DNA of 14,025 nucleotides, from contig JAESTE010000149.1 in assembly GCA_016763735.1 (NCBI GenBank), forward strand, positions 1 through 14,025, written 5' to 3'. The DNA comes from Nitrospinaceae bacterium (GTDB lineage: Bacteria; Nitrospinota; Nitrospinia; Nitrospinales; VA-1). Positions 1-6,709 of this stretch are shown one piece after another. The position numbers were made by a program, and so were the translations under genes. Numbering within the stretch: the stretch's first letter is position 1; every line of letters starts with the position of its first letter. The notes below the pieces were generated by a model. It was not told the DNA's origin. It saw nothing but the letters and a program-made list of their open reading frames with translations, and ran no database searches.

Positions 1-126
1 ACGATACGTTATCAAGTTTCCATCCTGCCCAGCACAAACTTGAAAACTATCATAGTGACACAAGAATGGATAAAATTGAAAGATAGCTGGGTCGTGATTC
101 CAAAAATCGATTCCTTCTTGAACTAA
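1..126 (+). CDS. Possible C-terminal end of a convergent gene (partial, unidentified)
   Basis: A plus-strand frame is open from the first base for 41 codons and closes with TAA seven bases before the sfsA stop, so it would converge with sfsA. The composition looks protein-like (for example a TIIVTQEWIKLKDSWVVIPK stretch), but the piece is too short to place in a family. The same bases are also stop-free on the minus strand in one frame running off the left edge, without a clear start codon. It is therefore uncertain which strand, if either, is coding here. No terminator hairpin is visible between the two ends. Confidence 0.3.
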   Translation, partial: TIRYQVSILPSTNLKTIIVTQEWIKLKDSWVVIPKIDSFLN

Positions 127-133
127 TACCCAA

Positions 134-823
134 CTACAGCACCACTTCAACGGGTTCATTTAGAGAAATGGTGGTGGGTGTCACCTTGCAATTCATCCCA
201 TAAAGCTCCACACCCTCTTCTTCCGCTAGTCGCAAGTACTTACCAAACTCAGGGTCGATATCATCGTTGCAAGTTATCGACTTTGTATCTGACCTCTGCG
301 ACACAAACAAGACTGCGGTGCGATAGCCCTTGCCACAAAACTCTATCAACTCCTTAACATGCTTAATGCCCCTCTTTGTCGGTGCATCAGGGAACTTGCC
401 AACTCCGTCTTCCACCAGACTCACTGATTTCACTTCCACATAAGCGGAGTTTTTGGGAAAGCCCAATCGAAAATCGAATCTACTATTACCCGCTTTGACC
501 TCACTGGCAAAGCTGGAATAACCTTTAAGAAAAGGAAGAGATTGCTCCATCAATGCATTGGCCACCAAGGAATTTGCAAATGCCGGAAATGTTGACACCC
601 AAATCGACCCATGCCGAACAAGAACAAGCGTATAATCTGTTTTTCGTTTTTCGCTGGGTTGATGCACGAGCATGACTTTGCGATTGGCAAGCAGTATGCC
701 AGGCAACCTGCCAGGATCGGGAACATGCGCCAGGGTTTCTTTTCCTTCGATCTCCACCCGCGCAAGATATCGATTCGGTCTTTCCAGAAACACACCTTCT
801 ACGATTTTTTCTCCAAATTTCAT
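134..823 (-). CDS. sfsA: SfsA family protein (sugar fermentation stimulation protein homologue)
   Basis: This is a 229-residue member of the SfsA family, close to the usual ~230-240. Visible family blocks are an N-terminal OB-like part with HVPDPGRL (residues 33-40; family HxPNxGR), GYSSFASEVKAGNSRFDF (101-118), and the block YVEVKSVSLVEDG followed by FPDAPTKRGIKHVKEL (128-159). The D-x-F and E-V-K residues fit the PD-(D/E)XK nuclease-like core described for this family. E. coli SfsA has been linked to maltose metabolism and DNA binding; the cellular role is otherwise poorly defined. I chose the ATG at 823 because it matches the family N-terminus (MKF..). An in-frame GTG at 856 would add 11 residues and has AAGG too close to it. 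The gene follows nuoM by about 70 bases on the same strand, where nuoN is often found, so it may be cotranscribed with the nuo genes. Confidence 0.9.
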   Translation of the reverse strand: MKFGEKIVEGVFLERPNRYLARVEIEGKETLAHVPDPGRLPGILLANRKVMLVHQPSEKRKTDYTLVLVRHGSIWVSTFPAFANSLVANALMEQSLPFLKGYSSFASEVKAGNSRFDFRLGFPKNSAYVEVKSVSLVEDGVGKFPDAPTKRGIKHVKELIEFCGKGYRTAVLFVSQRSDTKSITCNDDIDPEFGKYLRLAEEEGVELYGMNCKVTPTTISLNEPVEVVL

Positions 824-858
824 AAATTGGAATCCGGGATTAAAAAGTGTTGTCACCC

Positions 859-895
859 TTAAGCAACGTCACGCTGTGAGTTAAGCACTACGCTG
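859..895. repeat. Imperfect direct repeat in the nuoM-sfsA spacer
   Basis: On the plus strand TTAAGCA (859-865) followed by ACGCTG (871-876) recurs as TTAAGCA (881-887) followed by ACGCTG (890-895). The intervening bases are 5 and 2 long. The two copies fill most of the gap between the nuoM stop (897-899) and the sfsA start region. No stable hairpin with a T-run, as expected for an intrinsic terminator, is visible here. The repeat could be chance in so short a spacer. Confidence 0.5.
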
Positions 896-896
896 G

Positions 897-2408
897 TTAA
901 TGCTGGTCGCTGTCTTTTCCCGCATCCAGATTGACAGTTTTCTCAAGATGCAACAACGATCCAACGGAAGGAGACACGCGATCGATGAAGGGTTTTGGAT
1001 ACAACCCAATCAACAAGATCAAAAGGCAGGCAGGAAGAAGAAGTTTGAATTCACCAGAGTCAATGTCCGAAACATTTTCAGAGTTGGGTTTTTCCTGCAT
1101 GGTTCCCTGAAACATATAAAGCATGTATATGGAAGCAAACACAATTGACAGTCCACCCATCAGCACCAAAATGCCGGAAAGGTCTGACAATAGATGAGAA
1201 GTCCAGACTCCCATCAATATCAGAAACTCGCCTACAAACCCGTTCAACCCGGGTAACCCTAGCGCGGCCAGCATGACGAGCATGAACGTTCCGTATAAAA
1301 TCGGCATGGTTTTGCTGAGTCCACGCAACTCTGACAGGTTTCGTGTGCCCATTCTCATTTCAATAATTCCTACAATTATAAACAGGGCCGAGGCTATGAT
1401 TCCGTGATTGAGCATTTGTAAAATGCTGCCTTCAATGCCTTCTTCATTTCGAGCAAAAATTCCCAATACAATAAAGCCCAGGTGACTGATGCTCGAATAG
1501 GCCACTAATGCCTTGATGTCTTTTTGTGCAATAGCAATCCAAGCTCCGTAAATCATTCCCGTTGCGGCCATGAGCCCGATAACCAGAGCCATGCTCTCTA
1601 CGGCATCTGGAAAGAGCGGCAGACAAAAGCGTAAAAAACCATAAGCCCCAGTTTTAGACATTGCACCTGTTAAAAGTATCAATGCAGGAATCGGGCATGC
1701 TACATAGGCATGCGGCAGCCAGCTATGCAGAGGGAAAACGGGGATTTTGATCGCGAACGCCACAAAAAAGAATAGGAACATCCATATCTGCATAGAGGGG
1801 TCGATGTGAGTATGAGTCAAAATACGCAGATCAAACGTCACATCATGCGTAGCACCATAATGCACCATCGTTAAGGAAAGGATGGCAACCAGCATCAATA
1901 AGCTACCTACCAATGTGTAGATCACAAACTTCATCGTCGCATACACACGACGCCCTTCCCCCCAAATGCCAATGATGAAGTAGGTTGGAACCAGCATTAA
2001 CTCCCAGAACACATAAAACAAAATGGTATCCAATGCCAGGAAAACACCAAGTGTTCCCGCTTCCAGAGCCAGCATAAGAGCTACAAAATTTCTTAGACTT
2101 TTTTCCTGCTTCAATGAGAGAAGAATTGATATCACGCCGAGAAATGCTGTCAACACAACCATCCACAAACTGATGCCATCAACACCCACCAGATAATTGA
2201 TATGCAACGCAGGTACCCAATGCAAACTCTGAACAAACTGCATTTGCGGATTACCCATATCAAAAGAAGCCAGCATCCATAAAGAAACGGCCAAGGTGGC
2301 CGAAGCCGCACCTATGGCGATTGTCTTCACAAGGCTGGTATTATCTCTGGAAACAAAAATCAGCAACAGCGCCGCAACCAGAGGAATTAAAATGATGAGG
2401 GATAACAT
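897..2408 (-). CDS. nuoM: NADH-quinone oxidoreductase subunit M (antiporter-like)
   Basis: This is a 503-residue polytopic membrane protein of the proton-antiporter M family, typical in length for NuoM (~490-510). The proton-channel residues are present: Glu136 in FWELMLVP (E. coli Glu144), Lys221 in AIKIPVFPLHSWLP (Lys234), Lys252 in SKTGAYGFLRF (Lys265) and Glu394 in GFVGEFLIL (Glu407). The loop after the TM7 lysine reads LPHAYVACPIP, somewhat unlike the common LPDAHxxAPT. It should form one of the proton-translocating modules of the distal membrane arm, next to NuoL. The start is ATG, 7 bases after the nuoL stop, with an AGAAG-type ribosome site overlapping that stop. The next gene is sfsA, not nuoN. 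Confidence 0.97.
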   Translation of the reverse strand: MLSLIILIPLVAALLLIFVSRDNTSLVKTIAIGAASATLAVSLWMLASFDMGNPQMQFVQSLHWVPALHINYLVGVDGISLWMVVLTAFLGVISILLSLKQEKSLRNFVALMLALEAGTLGVFLALDTILFYVFWELMLVPTYFIIGIWGEGRRVYATMKFVIYTLVGSLLMLVAILSLTMVHYGATHDVTFDLRILTHTHIDPSMQIWMFLFFFVAFAIKIPVFPLHSWLPHAYVACPIPALILLTGAMSKTGAYGFLRFCLPLFPDAVESMALVIGLMAATGMIYGAWIAIAQKDIKALVAYSSISHLGFIVLGIFARNEEGIEGSILQMLNHGIIASALFIIVGIIEMRMGTRNLSELRGLSKTMPILYGTFMLVMLAALGLPGLNGFVGEFLILMGVWTSHLLSDLSGILVLMGGLSIVFASIYMLYMFQGTMQEKPNSENVSDIDSGEFKLLLPACLLILLIGLYPKPFIDRVSPSVGSLLHLEKTVNLDAGKDSDQH

Positions 2409-2415
2409 TTTTCTT

Positions 2416-4281
2416 CTACAGGAAAACTACAAATAATAAAATGATCACCATTCCAGCAATCATGTTTAGCGCATAAGTACGCACTCTGCCTGACTGCCAG
2501 ACACCGATCCCGCGACTCACTTCTTTGACTTGAATCCCTATCTGATCTACGGCAAAGTCTATCCCCTGCTTTTCAACTTTTTCTTCCAAAAAAGCACCAA
2601 TAGCTTTGGTCGGTTTCACTATCAACAAGTCATAAATTTCATCAATATAATATTTATGAAATAACAAATCGTATAAGGGAGCAAAAGCTTCTTTAATCAA
2701 TTCCATTCGCTTTTTGCCTGTCAAGTAAAGCAATGCAGCCGTTACTATCCCCCCTATGCCTACAAGGAGAGCGATCGTTTCCAAGCCTCCATCGTGGTGG
2801 TGATGCACTTCACGGCCAAATACGGGTCCCAGGAATTCATGGACCCATGGCCCCAGTACCCCGCCACCCAATGCTAAAGTGGCTAAAATAAGTAACGGTA
2901 AAACCATCATTGGGGGGGATTCGTGAGGGTGTGCCTCAGGACTCCTTGTTTTGCCTGCGAACGTATAAAAATAGACACGGAAAATATAAAACGCCGTCAT
3001 GCCAGCGGTGAGAACTGCGATTGCCCAGAAAACAAAATTCCCCATATCTTCGTGATAAGAACTGAGAATGATGGCTTCCTTACTAAAGTATCCACTTGTA
3101 AGCGGGAACCCGGCCAAAGCCAGAGCACCGATTAAAAAAGTAGCGTGTGTCAAAGGCATAATTTTTTGGAGTCCGCCCATCTTGCGAATATCCTGCTCTC
3201 CATCCAATGCGTGGATAACACTTCCCGCAGCAAGAAAAAGCAAGGCCTTAAAAAATGCGTGTGTCATCAGGTGGAACATGCCCAAACTGTAAACCCCCAG
3301 TCCCATCGCAAGGAACATATAGCCCAACTGACTCATAGTGGAATAAGCAATCACTCGCTTGATATCGTATTGAACCATTCCCATGGTGCCCGCGAATACT
3401 GCAGTCAATATACCGACCCCGGCAATGAAGTACATCGTGTAAGGTGCTAACTCATACAACACATGACAACGCGCAATGAGATAAACCCCGGCGGTAACCA
3501 TGGTTGCGGCATGAATCAAGGCACTGACTGGAGTAGGCCCCTCCATTGCATCAGGCAACCAGGTATGCAATGGAAGCTGTGCAGATTTTGCGAAAGCACC
3601 GACAAGAAGCAATAGAGTGATTAAAAGAATTTGGTCATCATTCGGGCGGAATGTTCCTGGAGCAGCAGCAAAAACATCAACAAAACTCAAGGTGCCGAAA
3701 GACTCAAAAATCGCAAAAGCCGCAATAACCATGCCGACATCGCCGATCACATTCATAATGAATGCCTTGCGCGCCGCCAGCACCGCGCTGGTCTTCTCCC
3801 TCCAGAACCCAATCAAGAGATAAGAAGCCAGACCGACCAAAGCCCAACCTACAATGAGGAAAAAGAAATCTGCCGCCGCGACTAGCACCAGCATGGAAAA
3901 AATGAACAAGTTTAAATAAGCAAAGAACCGCGAATACTCGGGGTCATCGTGCATATAACCGACCGAGTAAACATGGATCACAAAACCAACACCAGTAACA
4001 ATGAGGAACATGAAAACAGATAGCGGGTCAACCAGAATGGCAAGATCTAATTTAAAAGATGCCGTCGATATCCATTGATAGAGCACATGGACCCGGCCTA
4101 CACGTTCTTCGGCAGGCAGAAAAAGCAAATCACTCAACGCTACCAGCGATGTGATAAAAGACGCGCCTACGACACCGCAACCGATCCACCCGGCCAGAGT
4201 CTTAGAGATTCGCTCTCCATACCAACTGAGGAAGATAAACCCCGCCAGAGGAAACAATAAAATGAGCCAACTGCTTGACAA
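2416..4281 (-). CDS. nuoL: NADH-quinone oxidoreductase subunit L (antiporter-like, distal)
   Basis: This 621-residue protein is a full-length NuoL: a Proton_antipo_N region, a Proton_antipo_M core, and a C-terminal part (about 540-620, starting HKYYIDEIYDLL) that matches the long lateral helix and last membrane helix. Lys232 in AKSAQLPLHTWLPDAMEGPT, His258 in SALIHAATMVTAGVYL, Lys345 in THAFFKALLF and Lys401 in YFSKEAII are in place. The TM5 position normally occupied by glutamate (E. coli Glu144, GWEGVGL) is Ala147 here (VGWALVGLASYLLIGFW). A histidine-rich loop (HHHH, 493-496) lies before the C-terminal part. The start is TTG, 3 bases after nuoK, with AAAGG 7 bases upstream; no ATG or GTG start gives a better N-terminus. 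It should form the outermost proton module. Confidence 0.97.
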   Translation of the reverse strand: MSSSWLILLFPLAGFIFLSWYGERISKTLAGWIGCGVVGASFITSLVALSDLLFLPAEERVGRVHVLYQWISTASFKLDLAILVDPLSVFMFLIVTGVGFVIHVYSVGYMHDDPEYSRFFAYLNLFIFSMLVLVAAADFFFLIVGWALVGLASYLLIGFWREKTSAVLAARKAFIMNVIGDVGMVIAAFAIFESFGTLSFVDVFAAAPGTFRPNDDQILLITLLLLVGAFAKSAQLPLHTWLPDAMEGPTPVSALIHAATMVTAGVYLIARCHVLYELAPYTMYFIAGVGILTAVFAGTMGMVQYDIKRVIAYSTMSQLGYMFLAMGLGVYSLGMFHLMTHAFFKALLFLAAGSVIHALDGEQDIRKMGGLQKIMPLTHATFLIGALALAGFPLTSGYFSKEAIILSSYHEDMGNFVFWAIAVLTAGMTAFYIFRVYFYTFAGKTRSPEAHPHESPPMMVLPLLILATLALGGGVLGPWVHEFLGPVFGREVHHHHDGGLETIALLVGIGGIVTAALLYLTGKKRMELIKEAFAPLYDLLFHKYYIDEIYDLLIVKPTKAIGAFLEEKVEKQGIDFAVDQIGIQVKEVSRGIGVWQSGRVRTYALNMIAGMVIILLFVVFL

Positions 4282-4284
4282 AAT

Positions 4285-4584
4285 TTAACCTTTCAGTGCA
4301 TCGATATGATCCACATCCATTTCATGCCGGGTGCGAAAAATTGTAAGAATAATAGCCAGTCCCACCACCACTTCGGCAGCGGCAACGGTCATAATGAACA
4401 AAGCAAAAATTTGTCCATCAAGAGAATTTAAAAAACTCGAATAAGCGATCAGGAGAAAGTTCACCGAATTGAGCATCAATTCCACCGACACGAACATGAT
4501 CAGCGGATTTTTGCGGATGACAAATCCACAAGCCCCAATACAGAACACCGATGCACTCACTAACAAAACAAATTCCTGACCCAT
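4285..4584 (-). CDS. nuoK: NADH-quinone oxidoreductase subunit K
   Basis: This is a 99-residue, three-helix membrane protein of the NuoK/MrpC family, of usual size. The two buried glutamates important for proton transfer are present: Glu35 in FVSVELMLNSVNF and Glu71 in VAAAEVVVGLAI (E. coli Glu36 and Glu72). The ATG at 4584 follows the nuoJ stop by 2 bases and has AAAAAGG about 9 bases upstream. A longer reading from a TTG at 4629 would add 15 residues inside nuoJ and does not fit the family N-terminus. NuoK sits between NuoJ/A and NuoN in known complexes, so an absent NuoN would leave its usual neighbour missing. Confidence 0.96.
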   Translation of the reverse strand: MGQEFVLLVSASVFCIGACGFVIRKNPLIMFVSVELMLNSVNFLLIAYSSFLNSLDGQIFALFIMTVAAAEVVVGLAIILTIFRTRHEMDVDHIDALKG

Positions 4585-4586
4585 AT

Positions 4587-5126
4587 TTATCGCCTTTTTA
4601 AAGGAGCAAATGAAAATTTTGCCAGACAAATAACACCCACCGCTGCTACCAGAAGCACAGCCGAAGCCAGCTCAAAAGCCACAATGTGTTTGGAATATAA
4701 TTCCAATCCAATCGCCTTGGCGGTACCAAACATTTCAGGATTGATTTTGCCTTCAATCTGTTTCGTCGGACCCACTGTTGCCGACAAATACAATTCCCCT
4801 AGTAGAATAAAAATAAGTCCGAATGCAATAGAGCGCTCTAATGAGTTCTCTTGAATTTCTTTCTCCCCTCCCAGTAACGCGATGATGAACAAAAAGAGAA
4901 TCATTACCGCTCCGGCGTAGACAATGATCTGCACTACAGCCAAAAACTCCGCGTTACAAAGAAGAAAAAGCAGGGCAAGGCAGATCATATGACTGATCAG
5001 ATAAAGCGCACAGTAAATCGGCGAGGAGCATAAAATGACTCCCAGACTGGCAAGCACTGCTGTTATCCCTACTGTAAGAATTACTGTATCTCGCGTGAAC
5101 TCGAACACAGTCGCTAAATCAAACAC
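4587..5126 (-). CDS. nuoJ: NADH-quinone oxidoreductase subunit J
   Basis: This is a 179-residue membrane protein with about five hydrophobic segments. The hallmark third helix NAEFLAVVQIIVYAGAVMIL (58-77) includes the YAGAVM segment whose pi-bulge/rotation features in conformational models of complex I. A later helix carries Glu152 (FELASAVLLV). The start is GTG, supported by AGGAG at 5134-5138 with 7-base spacing. An ATG four bases further upstream (5128-5130) is out of frame and meets a stop after three codons. The ribosome site overlaps the nuoI stop, so translational coupling with nuoI is likely. Confidence 0.95.
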   Translation of the reverse strand: MFDLATVFEFTRDTVILTVGITAVLASLGVILCSSPIYCALYLISHMICLALLFLLCNAEFLAVVQIIVYAGAVMILFLFIIALLGGEKEIQENSLERSIAFGLIFILLGELYLSATVGPTKQIEGKINPEMFGTAKAIGLELYSKHIVAFELASAVLLVAAVGVICLAKFSFAPLKRR

Positions 5127-5133
5127 ACATCTA

Positions 5134-5138
5134 CTCCT
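5134..5138 (-). promoter_or_regulatory. Ribosome binding site deciding the GTG start of nuoJ
   Basis: AGGAG on the minus strand lies immediately after the nuoI stop. It is 7 bases from the in-frame GTG of nuoJ but only 3 bases from the out-of-frame ATG at 5130, which opens a frame of just ATG TGT GTT TGA. Spacing therefore favours GTG. Confidence 0.7.
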
Positions 5139-5633
5139 CTACTTGTTTATACGTTCTGTGTTGCCCAGAATATTGACTCTAAACTCGTTCGGCTCCGGAT
5201 ATACCAGAAGGTCCTGCTTTTCCATGATGTAACTATCCCTGTCGTAATCCGCAAGCTCGTAATGCTCGCGTAAAACCACCGCATCTACGGGACAAGCTTC
5301 TTCACAATAACCACAGTAAATACACCGCAAAAGATTGATCTCGTAAACCTCGGCATATCTCTCGCCTTTGGACACAGGATTTTTCGGGTCATTTTCCGCT
5401 GACACAACATGAATGCAACCCACCGGACAATTGATGGAGCATAGGCTGCAACCAACACAACGTTCCAGTCCATCTTCATCCCGATTGAGAAAATGACGAC
5501 CGCGAAACCGCTTCGGCATCGTGCGTTTGACTTCCGGATACTCTATAGTAACCGGTTTCGTCAGCATGTTGCGAAACGTCACACCCATTCCAATTAATAA
5601 ATTTTTAAAACCCGCAAAAGTAGCCTGTAACAT
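5139..5633 (-). CDS. nuoI: NADH-quinone oxidoreductase subunit I (2x[4Fe-4S] ferredoxin-like)
   Basis: This is a 164-residue peripheral subunit carrying clusters N6a and N6b, which pass electrons from NuoG to NuoB. Two CxxCxxCxxxCP motifs are seen: Cys59, 62, 65, 69 (CVGCSLCSINCP) and Cys104, 107, 110, 114 (CIYCGYCEEACP). An additional cysteine, Cys73 (PVGCI), follows the first motif. The N-terminal amphipathic part (TFAGFKNLLIGMGVTFRNML) fits the membrane-contacting helix of the family. The ATG lies 6 bases after the nuoH stop; its ribosome site is weak, so coupling to nuoH translation is plausible. Confidence 0.97.
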   Translation of the reverse strand: MLQATFAGFKNLLIGMGVTFRNMLTKPVTIEYPEVKRTMPKRFRGRHFLNRDEDGLERCVGCSLCSINCPVGCIHVVSAENDPKNPVSKGERYAEVYEINLLRCIYCGYCEEACPVDAVVLREHYELADYDRDSYIMEKQDLLVYPEPNEFRVNILGNTERINK

Positions 5634-5639
5634 AATAGG

Positions 5640-6689
5640 TCACAACACCTTGATGGTTCCGGTGATCAAAAGGTTTAACAAACATAAAGGCAGCAGAATT
5701 TTCCAACCAAACGTCATCAACCTGTCATAACGTATTCTTGGAAATGTTGAACGCAGCCAGATAAAAACACATAAAAGGAAAAGCACTTTTCCGGAGAAGG
5801 CTACAATCGGCCAAATCGGAACTCCGTAAGAATTCCATCCGCCCAAAAACAATAAGGTAACCAAAGCACTCATGGTCACCATATTGATGTATTCCCCCAT
5901 GAAGAACATGGCGAATTTCATCCCGGTATATTCCGTATGAAATCCGGCGACTAACTCCTGCTCCGCTTCCGGCAAGTCAAAAGGAGCGCGGTTGGTCTCT
6001 GCCACCCCAGCAATAAAAAACAAAAGAAACGCCAGCGGTTGAATGAGAATAAAAGGCAGTGTCTCCTGCGCTTCCACCATATCAACCAGATTCAAAGAGC
6101 CAGTGAGAATAATGACGCTCAACGCAGAAAGTCCCAACGTCAATTCATAACTGATCATTTGCGCTGAGGAACGCAAGCCGCCCATCAACGAATATTTATT
6201 ATTGGAAGACAACCCCGCCAGCACCATTCCATAAATACCCATTCCTGAAATAGCGAAAACAAACAAGATACCGCTATTAACATTGGCACCCCATAACTCG
6301 ATCCTCTGACCGAAAACTTCAAAAGGCGCACCAAAGGGAATCACCGCAAATGCAACGATGGCTGTAAACACGACCACCGCAGGAGCCAGATGAAACAAAA
6401 ACTTGTCTGCCGAAGACTGAACGATCGATTCTTTAAAAAGCAGTTTGATCGTATCTGCCATAGGCTGACCAAAGCCAAATGGGCCTACACGATTGGGACC
6501 CAGACGCACCTGAAACCGCCCCATCAACCGTCGCTCAAGCCAGACCAAAGCCGGCACAACAGACATGATCGCGACAGCAATCACTACCGCCTTAACGCTC
6601 CCCACAATCAAAGGAACGTTATCGGTCAAAGACTGAACGGTGAAATCCCATAACTCATTTAAAAATTCAGTGACCCAATCCAAACCCAT
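5640..6689 (-). CDS. nuoH: NADH-quinone oxidoreductase subunit H
   Basis: This is a 349-residue membrane subunit that, with NuoB and NuoD, forms the quinone cavity and links it to the proton channels. The signatures are intact: LERRLMGRFQVRLGPNRVGP (51-70), DTIKLLFKE (79-87), SYELTLGLS with Glu182 (180-188), and AETNRAPFDLPEAEQELVAG (230-249) followed by FHTEYTGMKFAMFFMGEY (250-267). These hold the charged residues conserved around the E-channel. The ATG is preceded by GGAG at 4-base spacing, 20 bases after nuoG. Length is normal for the family. Confidence 0.98.
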   Translation of the reverse strand: MGLDWVTEFLNELWDFTVQSLTDNVPLIVGSVKAVVIAVAIMSVVPALVWLERRLMGRFQVRLGPNRVGPFGFGQPMADTIKLLFKESIVQSSADKFLFHLAPAVVVFTAIVAFAVIPFGAPFEVFGQRIELWGANVNSGILFVFAISGMGIYGMVLAGLSSNNKYSLMGGLRSSAQMISYELTLGLSALSVIILTGSLNLVDMVEAQETLPFILIQPLAFLLFFIAGVAETNRAPFDLPEAEQELVAGFHTEYTGMKFAMFFMGEYINMVTMSALVTLLFLGGWNSYGVPIWPIVAFSGKVLFLLCVFIWLRSTFPRIRYDRLMTFGWKILLPLCLLNLLITGTIKVL

Positions 6690-6709
6690 TCACTCCAAAA
6701 AAATAACAA

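Noticed and set aside
134..856. SfsA beginning at the upstream GTG
   Set aside because: The ATG 11 codons further on matches the start of SfsA homologues, and AAGG is only about 2 bases from the GTG. The longer start is not excluded.
857..896. Intrinsic terminator between nuoM and sfsA
   Set aside because: I see direct repeats but no hairpin followed by a T-run on the minus strand.
4285..4629. Longer NuoK beginning at a TTG inside nuoJ
   Set aside because: The extra 15 residues do not match the family. The ATG at 4584 gives the standard ~100-residue protein and has a purine-rich site upstream.
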